DNA of 64,000 nucleotides from Zea mays (Eukaryota; Streptophyta; Magnoliopsida; Poales; Poaceae). Positions 11,845 through 22,100 of the stretch are shown one piece after another. Where the stretch lies: positions 160,517,825 through 160,581,824 of the forward strand of contig NC_050096.1 in assembly GCF_902167145.1 (NCBI RefSeq), read 5' to 3'. Made by a program: the position numbers and the translations under genes. The notes below the pieces were generated by a model. The model saw only the letters and a list, made by a program, of their open reading frames with translations. It searched no databases and was not told where the DNA came from. How positions within the stretch are numbered: position 1 is the stretch's first letter; each line of letters starts with the position of its first letter.

Positions 11845-12070
11845 CAGCGCTGACTTTTCGCTGTAAGCCTCCCTTAGGAGCTTCTTCGCCTTTTACTTTC
11901 AGCGGAATCAGCGTTTATTTTTCGCTATAAGCCTCCCTTAGGAGCTTCTTCGCTTTTTACTTTCAGCGGAATCAGCGTTTATTTTTCGCTGTAAGCCTCC
12001 CTTAGGAGCTTCTTCGCCTTTTACTTTCGGCGGAATCAGCGCTGACTTTTCGCTGTAAGCTTAGAAAACT
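11845..12070. repeat. 64-bp tandem repeats between gag and the antisense gene (B)
   Basis: Three full 64-bp units start at 11845, 11909 and 11973, with a partial fourth at 12037. Each carries a ttttcgctgtaagcctccct-type core and an end in ttactttcagcggaat. C has only two full units plus a partial one. The 3' ends of gag (12308) and of the antisense gene (11340) face each other across this block, so it may influence termination of both transcripts. Confidence 0.85.
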
Positions 12071-12307
12071 TACACTGCGCTCCCTTAGGAACGACTTTTT
12101 TACTGCTTCGAACAAGTTGCAGTGTGCCTCTTAGAACAATGTTTTGATAGTACAAAGGTCCTTCATATCACCATAAAAGACGAAATTGTTACACGAAATT
12201 GAAAAACAACAAATGATACTTAGACTTCCCATAATTGTTCCTTGTTAACAAGAAAGTAATACTGAATGTAAAAATGCGGAAAAACTACTGTCGAGGTAGG
12301 ATATTTG

Positions 12308-13825
12308 TCAATAAATGTGCTTCGACTCTGGCACGGTGCTATTGACTGTGCGAGCTTCGGACTCCTCTCTGAAGTCCCTCTGAATGTGAGTGTGCTGACT
12401 CCCTTCTAGCTGTTGTCCTCGCTGCGTTGGTGGTGGTGGTGGAGGCTGTTGCCAAGATGCTTGGGGTTGACTTGCCGAAGCAACAGAAGCTGCAGGGTGA
12501 TTACCTACATATTCTGGAATGTAAGGCGAATGGTACGAAGCAGTATGCATGACCTGCTTCGGCTGACTCTGTTGTGCTGCAGCTTCTGCTATCTCCTTTT
12601 GCTTCTGGATGGTGACATGGCACATCCTGGTGGTATGGCCCTTGTCTTCACCATAGAATAGACAATAAATTCTTCTTGGCTGATCCCCAAATCTTCCCCC
12701 GAAGCCCCTGGCGCCTCTGCCCCTTGGCGCTGGCGGCCGAGCAGAGCTTTGCTGTTGGCCCGAAGCTTGCGAAGAGTATTGTGGCCTTTGTTGTTGGCTC
12801 CCTCTATCATCACCTTGAGCGGAGTTATGAATTGACCTGACATGCCTCGGATGAAATCTTCCTTCGAAGCCCCTGGTCATCTCAGAGAACCTGAATGCCT
12901 CCTCCCTTCTCTGGCGGAAGTCATTGTCAGCTCGGATGTACTCGTCCATTTTTTGGAGCAACTTCTCCAAAGTTTGTGGTGGCTTCCTGGCAAAGTATTG
13001 TGCTGAGGGTCCCGACCGAAGTCCCTTAATCATGGCCTCAATGACAATTTCATTGGGCACTGTTGGCGCTTGTGCCCTCAGGCGCAGAAACCTTCGGACA
13101 TACGCCTGGAGGTATTCTTCGTGGTCCTGGGTACACTGGAATAGAGCTTGAGCAGTAACTGGCTTCGTCTGAAACCCTTGGAAGCTAGTTATCAACATAT
13201 CCTTCAACTTCTGCCAAGAAGTGATTGTCCCTGGCCGAAGAGAGGAGTACCAGGTCTGAGCGACGTTCTTGACGGCCATGACAAAAGATTTTGCCATGAC
13301 TACAGTATTGCCACCATACGAAGATATGGTTGCTTCATAGCTCATCAAGAATTGCTTCGGGTCTATATGACCGTCGTACATGGGGAGTTGGGGTGGCTTG
13401 TAAGACTGGGGCCATGGTGTAGCCTGCAATTCTGTTGAGAGAGGAGAAGCATCATCGAAAGCAAAATTTCCATGATGGAAATCTTCATACCAGTCGTCCT
13501 CATTGTAAAAGTCTTCTTGATGAAGCTCTCTGCGCGGAGGCCTTCGGTTCTGATCGTCTTGAACAAGATGACGAACCTCTTCCGAAGCTTCATCTATCTG
13601 TCTCTGAAGATCAGCTAAATGAGCCATCTTCTCCTTCTTTCGTTGTACCTGCTGCTGAAGGATCTCCAGGTTTTGGATCTCCTGATCCAAGTCGTCCTCC
13701 GGAGGCGTTGGACTAGCAGCCTTCCTCTTCTGGCTTCGGGCCTCCCTAAGGGAAAGGACATCCTGATTGGGGTCCAGCGGCTGCAGAGTGGCAGCCCCTG
13801 TTGCTGAAGCTTTCTTCGGCGGCAT
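12308..13825 (-). CDS. gag: gag of element B (505 aa), intact
   Basis: Capsid/nucleocapsid protein of an LTR retrotransposon, which would package the element RNA in virus-like particles in the cytoplasm. It is one uninterrupted frame. The N-terminus MPPKKASATG is followed by a charged coiled coil (about residues 45-110) and the retrotransposon gag core (about 140-290: WPQSYKPPQLPMYDG, then FLRLRAQAPTVPNEIV). Next is an Arg/Gly/Gln-rich region. A zinc-knuckle-like CLFYGEDKGHTTRMC lies near residue 390, with Tyr where C has Cys, as in the C-x2-H/C knuckles of Tat-type Gypsy elements. The tail is rich in Pro and Gln. The frame ends without a protease or polymerase. It begins about 70 bp after the primer-binding site. 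Being open in full, it may still be expressed if the LTR promoter works. Confidence 0.85.
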   Translation of the reverse strand: MPPKKASATGAATLQPLDPNQDVLSLREARSQKRKAASPTPPEDDLDQEIQNLEILQQQVQRKKEKMAHLADLQRQIDEASEEVRHLVQDDQNRRPPRRELHQEDFYNEDDWYEDFHHGNFAFDDASPLSTELQATPWPQSYKPPQLPMYDGHIDPKQFLMSYEATISSYGGNTVVMAKSFVMAVKNVAQTWYSSLRPGTITSWQKLKDMLITSFQGFQTKPVTAQALFQCTQDHEEYLQAYVRRFLRLRAQAPTVPNEIVIEAMIKGLRSGPSAQYFARKPPQTLEKLLQKMDEYIRADNDFRQRREEAFRFSEMTRGFEGRFHPRHVRSIHNSAQGDDRGSQQQRPQYSSQASGQQQSSARPPAPRGRGARGFGGRFGDQPRRIYCLFYGEDKGHTTRMCHVTIQKQKEIAEAAAQQSQPKQVMHTASYHSPYIPEYVGNHPAASVASASQPQASWQQPPPPPPTQRGQQLEGSQHTHIQRDFREESEARTVNSTVPESKHIY

Positions 13826-13883
13826 GACGAAGGTGATGCTTGCCGAAGGTATTTAAAGCTCAAGAAATGGAAGTGAGTTCACC

Positions 13884-13898
13884 GGAGGTGGGCGCCAA
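13884..13898 (-). other. Primer-binding site of element B
   Basis: The minus strand reads TTGGCGCCCACCTCC directly after the 5' LTR, a TGGCGCC-type tRNA primer site. It fixes the minus orientation of the element. C has the same site at 41273-41287; in A it is altered (TTCTCGCCCAC). Confidence 0.8.
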
Positions 13899-14579
13899 TG
13901 TTGGGGACTTGTTCTCAAATACTATGAATCAAGAACAAGGCAACATAAAATATTAAATATCAAAGCCCTTCGTCCTTCGGATCATTATTTTCCTTCGGAT
14001 ATAATGAATCTAGGACGAAGGTCATGAAGGACATACCTTCACAATCATGATAAAAGATGGAGAACATTCATATAAAGTACAGAAAGTAATATAATTTTTA
14101 TAAACATTATTATTAATCTATTTCCATTTATATTACTTGTGTAAACAATAGTAAATTATAAATGTACCTTCAGCTTGAAGGAATGAGAATACAGGCGTGA
14201 CGCAAAAGTGAATGCCAAGTCAGCGTGAACAGTACGGGAATACTGTTCAACTATTTATAGGCACGGGTCGTAGCCCATGCAAAATTACATTAATGCCCTT
14301 TACATTTATCAATAACTCTATAGTAATTCTTCGAGGTCTAATTTGGCTTTTCATCTTTAAGTCGGTTTCCCCTTCCCGCCGTTATGCCGAAGCTCTTCTG
14401 CACATAGCTTCGTGATCGTCTTATCCTTCGTCATGATCGCCGTCCCAGTCAAGCTTTGTCTTAACCATGCCCTTGTATACTTGCAATCTGACTTCGAAGG
14501 TACCTGTTCACATATTTCTCTTGGAAAACATAATCAAATTATGTTTTTGAGGACCTTCGGAAGCCGAAGGCCCCCAACA
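13899..14579 (-). repeat. Element B, 5' LTR
   Basis: 681 bp, the partner of 7183-7861. It has a minus-strand TATA box (TATAAATA) at 14252-14259, and the minus-strand ends are TGTTGGGGGCC and CCCCAACA. Confidence 0.9.
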
Positions 14580-14584
14580 GTACT

Positions 14585-15289
14585 CTTCATGGTCTTGCGT
14601 ACACTAGAACAATGCTTGGGCAGTTACTGGCTTTGTCTGGAAACCCTGGATGCTAGGTACCAGCATATCCTTTAGCTTTTGCCATGACGTGATCGTTCCC
14701 AGGCGAAGGGAAGAATACCACGTCTAAGCTACACTCCTGACCGCCATGGCGAAGGATTTCGCCATGACAGCCGTGTTGCCCCCATATGAGGATAAGGTTG
14801 CTTCGTAGCTCATGAGAAACTGTTTTGGATCCGAGTGCCCTTCGTACATGGGGAGCTATGATGGCTTGTAAGACGGTGGCCATGGGGTAGCCTGCAACTC
14901 TACTGCTAGAGGAGAAGCATCATCAAAAGCAAAGTTACCATGATAAAAGTCATCATACCATCCATCATCGTTGGTTGGACTTCCTTGTCGAAGCTCTCTC
15001 TGTTGAGGCCTTCGTCCTTGGTCATCTTGGGTGATGTGGCACATTTCTTTAGCAGCTTTGTCGATCTTCCTCTGAAGTTCGGCTAGCCGAAGCATCTTCT
15101 TTTTCTTCCTATGTACTTGTTGATGTATGGCTTCCAGGTCTCTGATTTCCTGGTCCAACTCCTCCTCCTGTGGTGTTGGGCTGGTAGCCTTCCTTTTCTG
15201 GCTCCGAGCTTCTCTCAACGAGAGTGTTCTTGGTTGGTGTCCAGTGGATGCAGGCCAGCCCCTGGCACTATTGCCTTCTTCGGTGGCAT
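14585..15289 (-). pseudogene. gag: gag of element A, 5' part
   Basis: This is the N-terminal half of the A capsid protein. Starting at the ATG at 15289 (MPPKKA-like), it runs through a charged coiled coil (LDQEIRDLEAIHQQVHRKKK) and the start of the gag core (FAFDDASPLAVELQATPWP) to the insertion site of B. A frameshift near 15225 and stops near 14855 and 14730 break it. It continues at 7182. Confidence 0.75.
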
Positions 15290-15348
15290 GACGATGGTGA
15301 ATGCTTGCCGAAGGATGTGGAAGTGAGTTCACCGGATGTGGGCGAGAA

Positions 15349-16023
15349 TGTTGATCACTTGTTCTCAAATGTTGTGAATCAAGAACAAGGCAACACAATT
15401 GTTAGGTATTAAGGACCTTCGTCTTCCAAAGCATTACCTCCTCTCTGATATAATGATCATCAGACGAAGGTCACGAAGAACACGCCCTCATCATTCCATG
15501 GATAAATGAGAATATATAGCGACAATGAATATAACACATTGATTCATTCACATTTATATTTCATAATATGCACATAAACATTAACAAAGTTGTTATTGCA
15601 TTGATACCTTCGACTTGTTCAAAGGTGCAGACGCGAGAGTGATTATAATCCAGTGTGAACAGTATGGTGCTATTGTTCATCTATTTATAGGCACGGGACG
15701 CAGCCGGGGTGAAAGTACATTTGTGTCCCTGACATTTACTTATGACCATGACATAAATCATTAAGGACTAGCTAGTCTTTTTCCCTTCCGACCATCATCA
15801 TGTTCAGTCTTCATCACTATTTTAAGCCGAAGCTATTACTCTTCGGCTACAACTTTGGTGTTCATTCTTATCATCTTCGGATTATATCTTCACCTCATAT
15901 GCCTTTGTTATGGGTGGAAACATCCATCCTGAAGCCGAAGCTCCATGTAATAATCCATATCATGGTGAAAACAAATGGTTAGTCATGTTTTTGTGGACCT
16001 TTGGAAGAGAAAGGCCCCCAACA
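15349..16023 (-). repeat. Element A, 5' LTR
   Basis: 675 bp, plus-strand ends tgttgatcac and cccccaaca, with a minus-strand TATA box (TATAAATA) at 15682-15689. Its first 50 bp match B and C closely (tgaatcaagaacaaggcaac), while the middle has diverged, which defines A as a separate subfamily. Confidence 0.8.
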
Positions 16024-16082
16024 CTATCCATAGCTCAGTGGACCTTCGGAAGAGGAAGGCCCCCAACACTATCCATAGCTCA
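15994..16082. repeat. 45-bp duplication across the outer end of element A
   Basis: 15994-16037 and 16039-16082 are near-identical 44-bp copies, each holding the last 30 bp of the LTR plus 14 bp of flanking DNA (ctatccatagctca). The second copy is closer to the A 3' LTR end (cttcggaagagga) than the first (ctttggaagagaa). Confidence 0.85.
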
Positions 16083-16287
16083 TTAGGTATGGAACAAATT
16101 CATTGAGATATTACACAAATTTATATTAAAATACATGAATCAAAATAATAACTAGCTTTGAGAGATATATGTATTCAATGATGGATTTAATCACACCATG
16201 AGATTAGGTGTGAGGTATGGATTCATTCAATATAGGCCCAAATTAAATCCATGGTGGGATTTCATCCCTTTATAACCGAACAAAGCC
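16083..16287 (-). mobile_element. Truncated Tourist-like MITE
   Basis: The right end reads, on the minus strand, GGCTTTGTTCGGTTATAAA, followed by ccatggatttaatttgg. This resembles the termini of grass Tourist/PIF-Harbinger MITEs. No matching left end is found, so element A probably inserted inside it and the other part lies outside the window. Confidence 0.45.
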
Positions 16288-16290
16288 TTA

Positions 16291-16478
16291 AGGGGATGTT
16301 TGGTTTATAGGGACTAATTTTTTGTCCCTACATTTTATTCCATTTTAGTCCCTAATTGTTAAATACATTGTTAAATATGGAAACTAAAATAGAGTTTTAA
16401 TTTTTATATTTGATAATATAGGGACCAGGACGAATAAAATGGAGGGACTAAAAATTAGTCCCTAGAAACCAATCACCC
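16291..16478. mobile_element. MITE with about 30-bp terminal inverted repeats
   Basis: 188 bp. The left end aggggatgtttggtttatag and the complement of the right end gggtgattggtttctaggg both continue into gactaattttt. It is flanked by TTA at 16288-16290 and 16479-16481, a Tourist-type 3-bp duplication. There is no coding capacity. Confidence 0.65.
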
Positions 16479-16946
16479 TTACGATATATTATGAAATCAT
16501 CATGTAAGCACAGAGGAAGACTAACCCAACCACAGAGGGAGACATGCCTATCCATAATATTACTGAGTATGTGTATCGATGAATTGACAAAACTTAATTC
16601 TGAATATATTTCTTGTTATGTTCATGACGAATCGACTTGGCAACAAATGGGATGTCAATCCACCATGTCTTAAGGTGGCCTCTACCATCACTGTTCTTTT
16701 GAAGTAGGAGTACCCTAGATCTACCTAACTGCAAGCTAGTCAGCGAAGAGAAGATCCACCCAGTGGAGAAATGGTCGTTCTCCATTGGAACAATATCATC
16801 TAGAAACCAGGGATGCTATTTTGAATGATTTTTTTGTAAGTAAAGTAGCTAAACACATTGCTTTATGCAGTGTTATTGAGGAAACCTTAACCATTGATCC
16901 TATACTTCAATTGTGCTAGCAACGCTACAAGTGGGCCTCACAACAA
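16479..16946. other. Unassigned sequence
   Basis: About 470 bp with only short random frames. I see no terminal repeats, promoter or family resemblance. Confidence 0.5.
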
Positions 16947-17568
16947 CACTGCACACCATTTTCGGCGGCCAGAGTAATTTTCGGCTCCCAACTCTGACTG
17001 TCGAAAATAATAAGTTACTTTCGTCCCCTTGCAACGTATTTGATGTGAACTGTGATGGATTCTGATGTATGTGGTATTTTGTGATGGATGTGATATTTGT
17101 GATGGATGGATTGTGATACTTGTGTGGATAAATTGTGATATTTGTGGTGGCTTTTATGGTGTTTGTAAGGAATTATTATATCTATGATGGATTTGTATTG
17201 ATGTAATATATATATATATATATTGTTGTTGAAATTATTGTTGAAATTTATGTTAATTTTACTTTTTCTATATTTTTTGCTCTGAAAGTACTTATTTTCG
17301 ATGACTAGGGCGCATGCTGCCAAAAATAAGCCAAATAGCTTTAGGCTAGTTTAATTTTTGGCAGCGTGAGCTTGGCCGCTGAAAATAGCCCTTTTTCGGC
17401 GGCCAGAGGGACAACCGCGGGAAATTAGCTATTTTCGACGGCCTGGGATTGACTACAGAAAATAAGGGCTTGTTTTCGCTTTTTTTAGACCATAAACCAC
17501 CGAAAATAAGACTTGTGCCGCTGAAAATAACTTATTTTCGGTGGCATATGACTTATTTTCGACGGTTT
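16947..17568. mobile_element. CACTA-like subterminal repeat zone (left part)
   Basis: From a possible terminus cactgcacacc at 16947, the sequence is packed with ttttcggcggc / gccgaaaataa-type motifs in both orientations (16957, 16985, 17385-17400, 17440, 17495-17565). Such motif clusters mark the ends of grass CACTA (En/Spm) transposons. Positions 17030-17165 hold imperfect gtgatatttgtg repeats and 17206-17223 a (TA)n run. It is split by Huck at 17568 and resumes at 31014. No transposase was recognised. Confidence 0.45.
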
Positions 17569-18070
17569 TGTCGGGGACCATAATTAGGGGTACCCTCAAG
17601 ACTCCTAATTCTCAGCTGGTAACCCCCATCAGCATAAAGCTGCAAAGGCCTGATGGGTGCGATTAAGTCAGGGATCAGTCCATTCGAGCGACTCGATCAC
17701 GCCTCGCCCGAGCCTAGCCTCGGACAAGGGCAGCCGACCCCGGAGGATTTCCGTCTCGCCCGAGGCCCCCCTCCAACGGCGAACATATTTCCGGCTCGCC
17801 CGAGGCCCTGCCTTCGCTAAGAAGCAACCCTGACTAAATCGCCGCACCAACCGACCAAGTCGCAGGAGCATTTAATGCAAAGGTAGCCTGACACCTTTAT
17901 CCTGACGGGCGCCCCCGGGCAGAGCCGAAGTGACCGCCGTCACTTCGCCGCTCCACTGACCGGCCTGACAAAAGGACAGCGCCGCCTGCGCCACTCCGAC
18001 TGCAGTACCACTTGACAGAGTGAGACTGACAGGCAGTTAGGCCCTGCCAAAGGCACCATAGGAAGCTCCG

Positions 18071-18347
18071 CTTCGCCCGACCCAGGGCTCGGACTCGGGC
18101 TAAGTCCCGGAAGACGGCGAACTCCGCTCCGCCCGACCCAGGGCTCGGACTCGGGCTAAGTCCCGGAAGACGGCGAACTCCGCTCCGCCCGACCCAGGGC
18201 TCGGACTCGGGCTCAGCCCCAGAAGACGACGAACTCCGCTTCGCCCGACCCCAGGGCTCGGACTCCGCCCTAGCCTCTGCCGACGACCTCCGCCTCGCCC
18301 GACCCAGGGGCTCGGACTCGGCCTCAGCCATGGAAGACAGACTCGAC
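18071..18347 (+). repeat. 56-bp tandem repeats in the Huck 5' LTR
   Basis: Full units at 18071, 18127 and 18183 (core gacccagggctcggactcgg), then two degenerate units from 18239 and 18293. The 3' LTR equivalent (29877-30175) is exactly 131 bp longer than 18071-18238. Confidence 0.9.
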
Positions 18348-18764
18348 CTCGGCTTCGGAGGAGCCTCCACATCACCCAACCTAGGGCGCAGGACAACCAC
18401 GTCAACAGGAAGCGCCATCATCACCCTACCCCAAGCTGACTCGGGTCGCAGGGAACAAGACCGGTGTCCCATCTGGCTAGCTCCGCCAGATAGGCAATAA
18501 TGGCGCCCCGCATGCTCTGTGACGACGGCGGCTCTCAGCCCCCTTACGGAAGCAAGAGGACGTCAGCAAGGACTCAACCGCTCCGACAGCTGTCCCTCCG
18601 CCAGGCTCCATCGCTCCTCCGACGGCCACGACATCACACCAGCTGGGTGCCAAAATCTCTCCGGCTGCCACATCGGCATGTACTTAGGGCGCTAGCTCTC
18701 CCCCGCTAGACACGTAGCACTCTGCTACACCCCCCATTGTACACCTGGATCCTCTCCTTACGCC

Positions 18765-18771
18765 TATTAAA
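18765..18771 (+). promoter_or_regulatory. Altered TATA box, Huck 5' LTR
   Basis: The sequence is tattaaa where the 3' LTR has tataaaa (30702-30708). This is the promoter position for the genomic transcript. Confidence 0.6.
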
Positions 18772-19076
18772 GGAAGGACCAGGGCCCTCTTAGAGAGGGT
18801 TGGCCGCGCGGGGACGAGGACGAGACAGGCGCTCTCTTGGGGCCGCTCGCTTCCCTCTCCCGCGTGGACGCTTGTAACCCCCTACTGCAAGCGCACCCGA
18901 CCTAGGCGCGGGACGAACACGAAGGCCGCGGGATTCCCACCTCTCTCACGCCGGTCTCCGGCCGCCTCGCTTCTCCCCCCTTCGCGCTCGCCCTCTCGCT
19001 CGACCCATCTGGGCTGGGGCACGCGGCGACACTCACTCGTCGGCCCAAGGGACCCCCCGGTCTCGGAACGCCGACA

Positions 19077-19096
19077 GTTGGCGCGCCAGGTAGGGG
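19077..19096 (+). other. Primer-binding site of Huck
   Basis: GTTGGCGCGCCAGGTAGGGG directly follows the 5' LTR, a TGGCGC-type tRNA primer site. Confidence 0.75.
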
Positions 19097-19136
19097 CCTG
19101 CTGCGTGTTGACGAACAGCTTCCCGTCAAGCTCTAG

Positions 19137-22100
19137 ATGGGCAGTCTCCAGCAACCTCTCCAACCCGGGACGGTGCTCCGTTTCGGGAGTCTTGAGTTCA
19201 TGTCCTTCGACGGCAGCTACGACATGATACTCCTTCCACCGCCGCGCGACAACGACAATGGCGGCCGACAGCCCGCCCGCCGGCGGCGAAATCGACAACG
19301 TCTTCCCCGCGTGGTGGAAGAACAACATTCGAGCTCGTCCCACCTTCTTCCCCGCCGACGAAGGGGAAGGCAGGGCAACCAAGGCCAAGCAGGAGGCAGC
19401 GCCTCGTTGGCTGTCGAGCGAGTCGATAGCGCCGGCACCCCAACGAGGGGCGCACCGGGTATCGACTTCGCGCCTGAGACGAAGACGAGCGCCGTCTCCC
19501 CGCGACACGCCAATCCCGAGCAAGCGGACGACGCCAGCGCGCTCGCGGAGAGCTTGCTGGACGTCACCCTCGTACCTGAGACGACGGTGCAGTCAGTCCC
19601 CGACGTGACTTCATCGCCGCTCGTCGACCAAGAGGTACCGACCGATTCCCATCCTACGCCATTTGGATTCAGCCTCAACCCGCCTAGCGACCTTGCTTTG
19701 GCGGGCGCTCTCGTAGAGGCGAGTCCAAACCCTCTAGGGTTTCGCGCGTGGTCACCTTGGGACCGGCTGACGGACGTCTCGACCTACGGGCCCTCCGGGT
19801 CCGAGGAAGACGACGAGCCCAGCATCTGTTGGGATTTCTCTGGACTTGGCAACCCCAGTGCCATGCGGGACTTCATGACCGCATGTGACTACTGCCTCTC
19901 CGACTGTTCCGACGGTAGCCGCAGCCTCGACGACGAGGACTGCGGCCCAAGCCGCGAATGTTTCCACGTCGATCTAGGGGGTCCCTCCGAAGGCAATCAT
20001 CTCGACATGCCGGAGGACGATGATCTCCCTAGGCCGGTGCCCCGCGTTGACATCCCACGGGAGCTAGCTGTGGTCCCCGTTCAGGCAGGGGGCCATGACC
20101 CACAGCTCGAGCAAATTCGCGGGGTGCAGGCCTGGCTCGATGAGGGAACAGGAGCGCTTGAGCCGATCCGCCGGGACGTCGGGCAGGCATGGGCGGGCCA
20201 ACCCTCGGCCGGAGAAATACGTCATCTGCCCCAGGGTTTCCAGCACCGCGTCGCCGACGACGCCAGGGTCAGGCCGCCACCCGCATCTAGTGGTGTCGGC
20301 CAGAACCTGGCTGCAGCAGCGATGCTCCTCCGCGCGATGCCGGAGCCGTCCACCACCGAGGGTCGGCGAATCCAGGGGGAGCTCAAGAATCTCCTGGAAG
20401 GCGCCGCGGTCCGACGGGCCGAGAGCTCTGCCTCCCGTAGGCAGGGATACCCCTCGGAACCTCATGCCGCGACTTCCCGATTCATTCGAGAAGCCTCGGT
20501 CTACTCCGGGCGCACGCGCAACACCGCGCCTGCGGCCCTGGGCCGCCTCGGCAACGAGCACCATCATCGCGACCGTCGGGCCCACCTCGACGAGAGGGTG
20601 CGCCGAGGCTATCACCCCAGGCGTGGGGGACGCTACGACAGCGGTGAGGATCGGAGTCCCTCGCCCGAACCGCCCGGTCCGCAGGCCTTCAGCCGGGCCA
20701 TCCGACGGGCACCGTTCCCGACCCGGTTCCGACCCCCGACTACTATCACAAAGTACTCGGGGGAGACGAGACCGGAACTATGGCTCGCGGACTACCGTCT
20801 GGCCTGCCAACTGGGTGGAACGGACGACGACAACCTCATCATCCGCAACCTCTCCCTGTTCCTCTCCGACACCGCTCGCGCCTGGTTGGAACACCTGCCT
20901 CCGGGGCAGATCTCCAACTGGGACGACCTAGTCCAAGCCTTCACCGGCAACTTCCAGGGCACGTACGTGCGCCCCGAGAATTCCTGGGATCTCCGAAGCT
21001 GCCGGCAGCAGACGGGAGAGTTTCTCCGGGACTACATCCGGTGATTTTCGAAGCAGCGCACCGAGCTGCCCAACATCACTGACTCGGATGTCATCGGCGC
21101 GTTCCTCACCGGCACCACCTGCCGCGACCTGGTGAGCAAGTTGGGTCGCAAGACCCCCACCAGGGCGAGCGAGCTGATGGACATCGCCACCAAGTTCGCC
21201 TCTGGCCAGGAGGCGGTCGAGGCTATCTTCCGAAAGGACAAGCAGCCCCAGGGCCGCCCATCGGAAGATGCTCCCGAGGCGTCAACTCAGCGCGGCGCCA
21301 AGAAGAAAGGCAAGAAGAAGTCGCAAGCGAAACGTGACGCCGCCGACGCGGACCTTGTCGCCGCCGCCGAGTACAAGAACCCTCGGAAACCCCCCGGAGG
21401 TGCCAACCTCTTCGACAAGATGCTCAAGGAGTCGTGCCCCTATCATCAGGGGCCCGTCAAGCACACCCTTGAGGAGTGCATCATGCTTCGGCGCCACTTC
21501 CACAGGGCCGGGCCACCCGCGGAGGGTGGCAGGGCCCGCGACGATGACAAGAAGGAAGATCACCAAGTAGGAGAGTTCCCCGAGGTCCGCGACTGCTTCA
21601 TGATCTACGGTGGGCAAGCGGCGAACGCCTCGGCTCGGCACCGCAAGCAAGAGCGCCGGGAGGTCTGCTCGGTGAATGTGGCGGCGCCAGTGTACCTAGA
21701 CTGGTCCGACAAGCCCATCACCTTCGACCAAGCCGACCACCCCGACCACGTGTCGAGCCTGGGGAAATGCCCGCTCGTCGTCGACCCCGTCATCGGCGAC
21801 GTCAGGCTCACCAAGGTCCTTATGGACGGGGGCAGCAGCCTCAACATCATCTACGCCGAGACCCTCGGGCTCCTGCGCGTCGATCTGTCCTCCGTCCGAG
21901 CAGGCGCTGCGCCCTTCCACGGGATCATTCCCGGGAAGCGCGTCCAACCCCTCGGACGACTCGACCTTCCCGTCTGCTTCGGAACGCCCTCCAACTTCCG
22001 AAGGGAGACTCTGACATTCGAGGTGGTCGGGTTCCGAGGAACCTACCACGCGGTACTGGGAAGGCCATGCTACGCGAAGTTCATGGCCGTCCCCAACTAC

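Larger units (their letters stand above)
7183..14579 (-). mobile_element. Element B: complete non-autonomous LTR retrotransposon with gag and an antisense gene
   Basis: This is a full-length minus-strand element of 7397 bp with LTRs at 7183-7861 and 13899-14579. It is flanked by the direct repeat gtact at 7178-7182 and 14580-14584 and is inserted in the gag of element A. Order along the minus strand is 5' LTR, primer-binding site, gag, tandem-repeat spacer, a gene on the opposite strand, polypurine tract, 3' LTR. There is no sign of protease, reverse transcriptase, RNase H or integrase, so it must have used a partner's enzymes. The two LTRs differ at about 15 of 680 positions by eye (about 2 percent), giving an age somewhat under 1 My at the rate of 1.3e-8 per site per year often used for grasses. 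The family resembles maize medium-copy Gypsy elements, but I cannot name it securely. Confidence 0.9.
1827..16023 (-). mobile_element. Element A: old non-autonomous LTR retrotransposon with antisense gene (interrupted by B)
   Basis: Minus-strand element. Its 5' LTR is at 15349-16023 and its 3' LTR survives only as 1827-2131, because another LTR is inserted at 1826 and the outer end lies left of the window. The interior (2132-7182 plus 14585-15348) holds a broken gag on the minus strand and a broken antisense gene on the plus strand. I see no protease, reverse transcriptase or integrase. It is the same family as B and C by LTR ends, gag and antisense gene, but a different and older subfamily. 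The 305 bp of LTR shared by its two ends differ at roughly 25 positions by eye, about 8 percent. Confidence 0.8.
17569..19076 (+). repeat. Huck 5' LTR
   Basis: 1508 bp, from tgtcgggg to gccgaca. It contains three 56-bp tandem units plus degenerate ones (18071-18347). The TATA box is altered (see 18765). Confidence 0.92.

Noticed and set aside
11845..12070. Regularly spaced repeats that could suggest a CRISPR-like array
   Set aside because: Units are contiguous with no unique spacers, in a plant retrotransposon.
17668..18472. Minus-strand frames in the Huck LTR (also 29474-30448)
   Set aside because: Their repeated peptide (SPSPGSGGAEF...) comes from the 56-bp LTR tandem repeat; frames lengthen with unit number.
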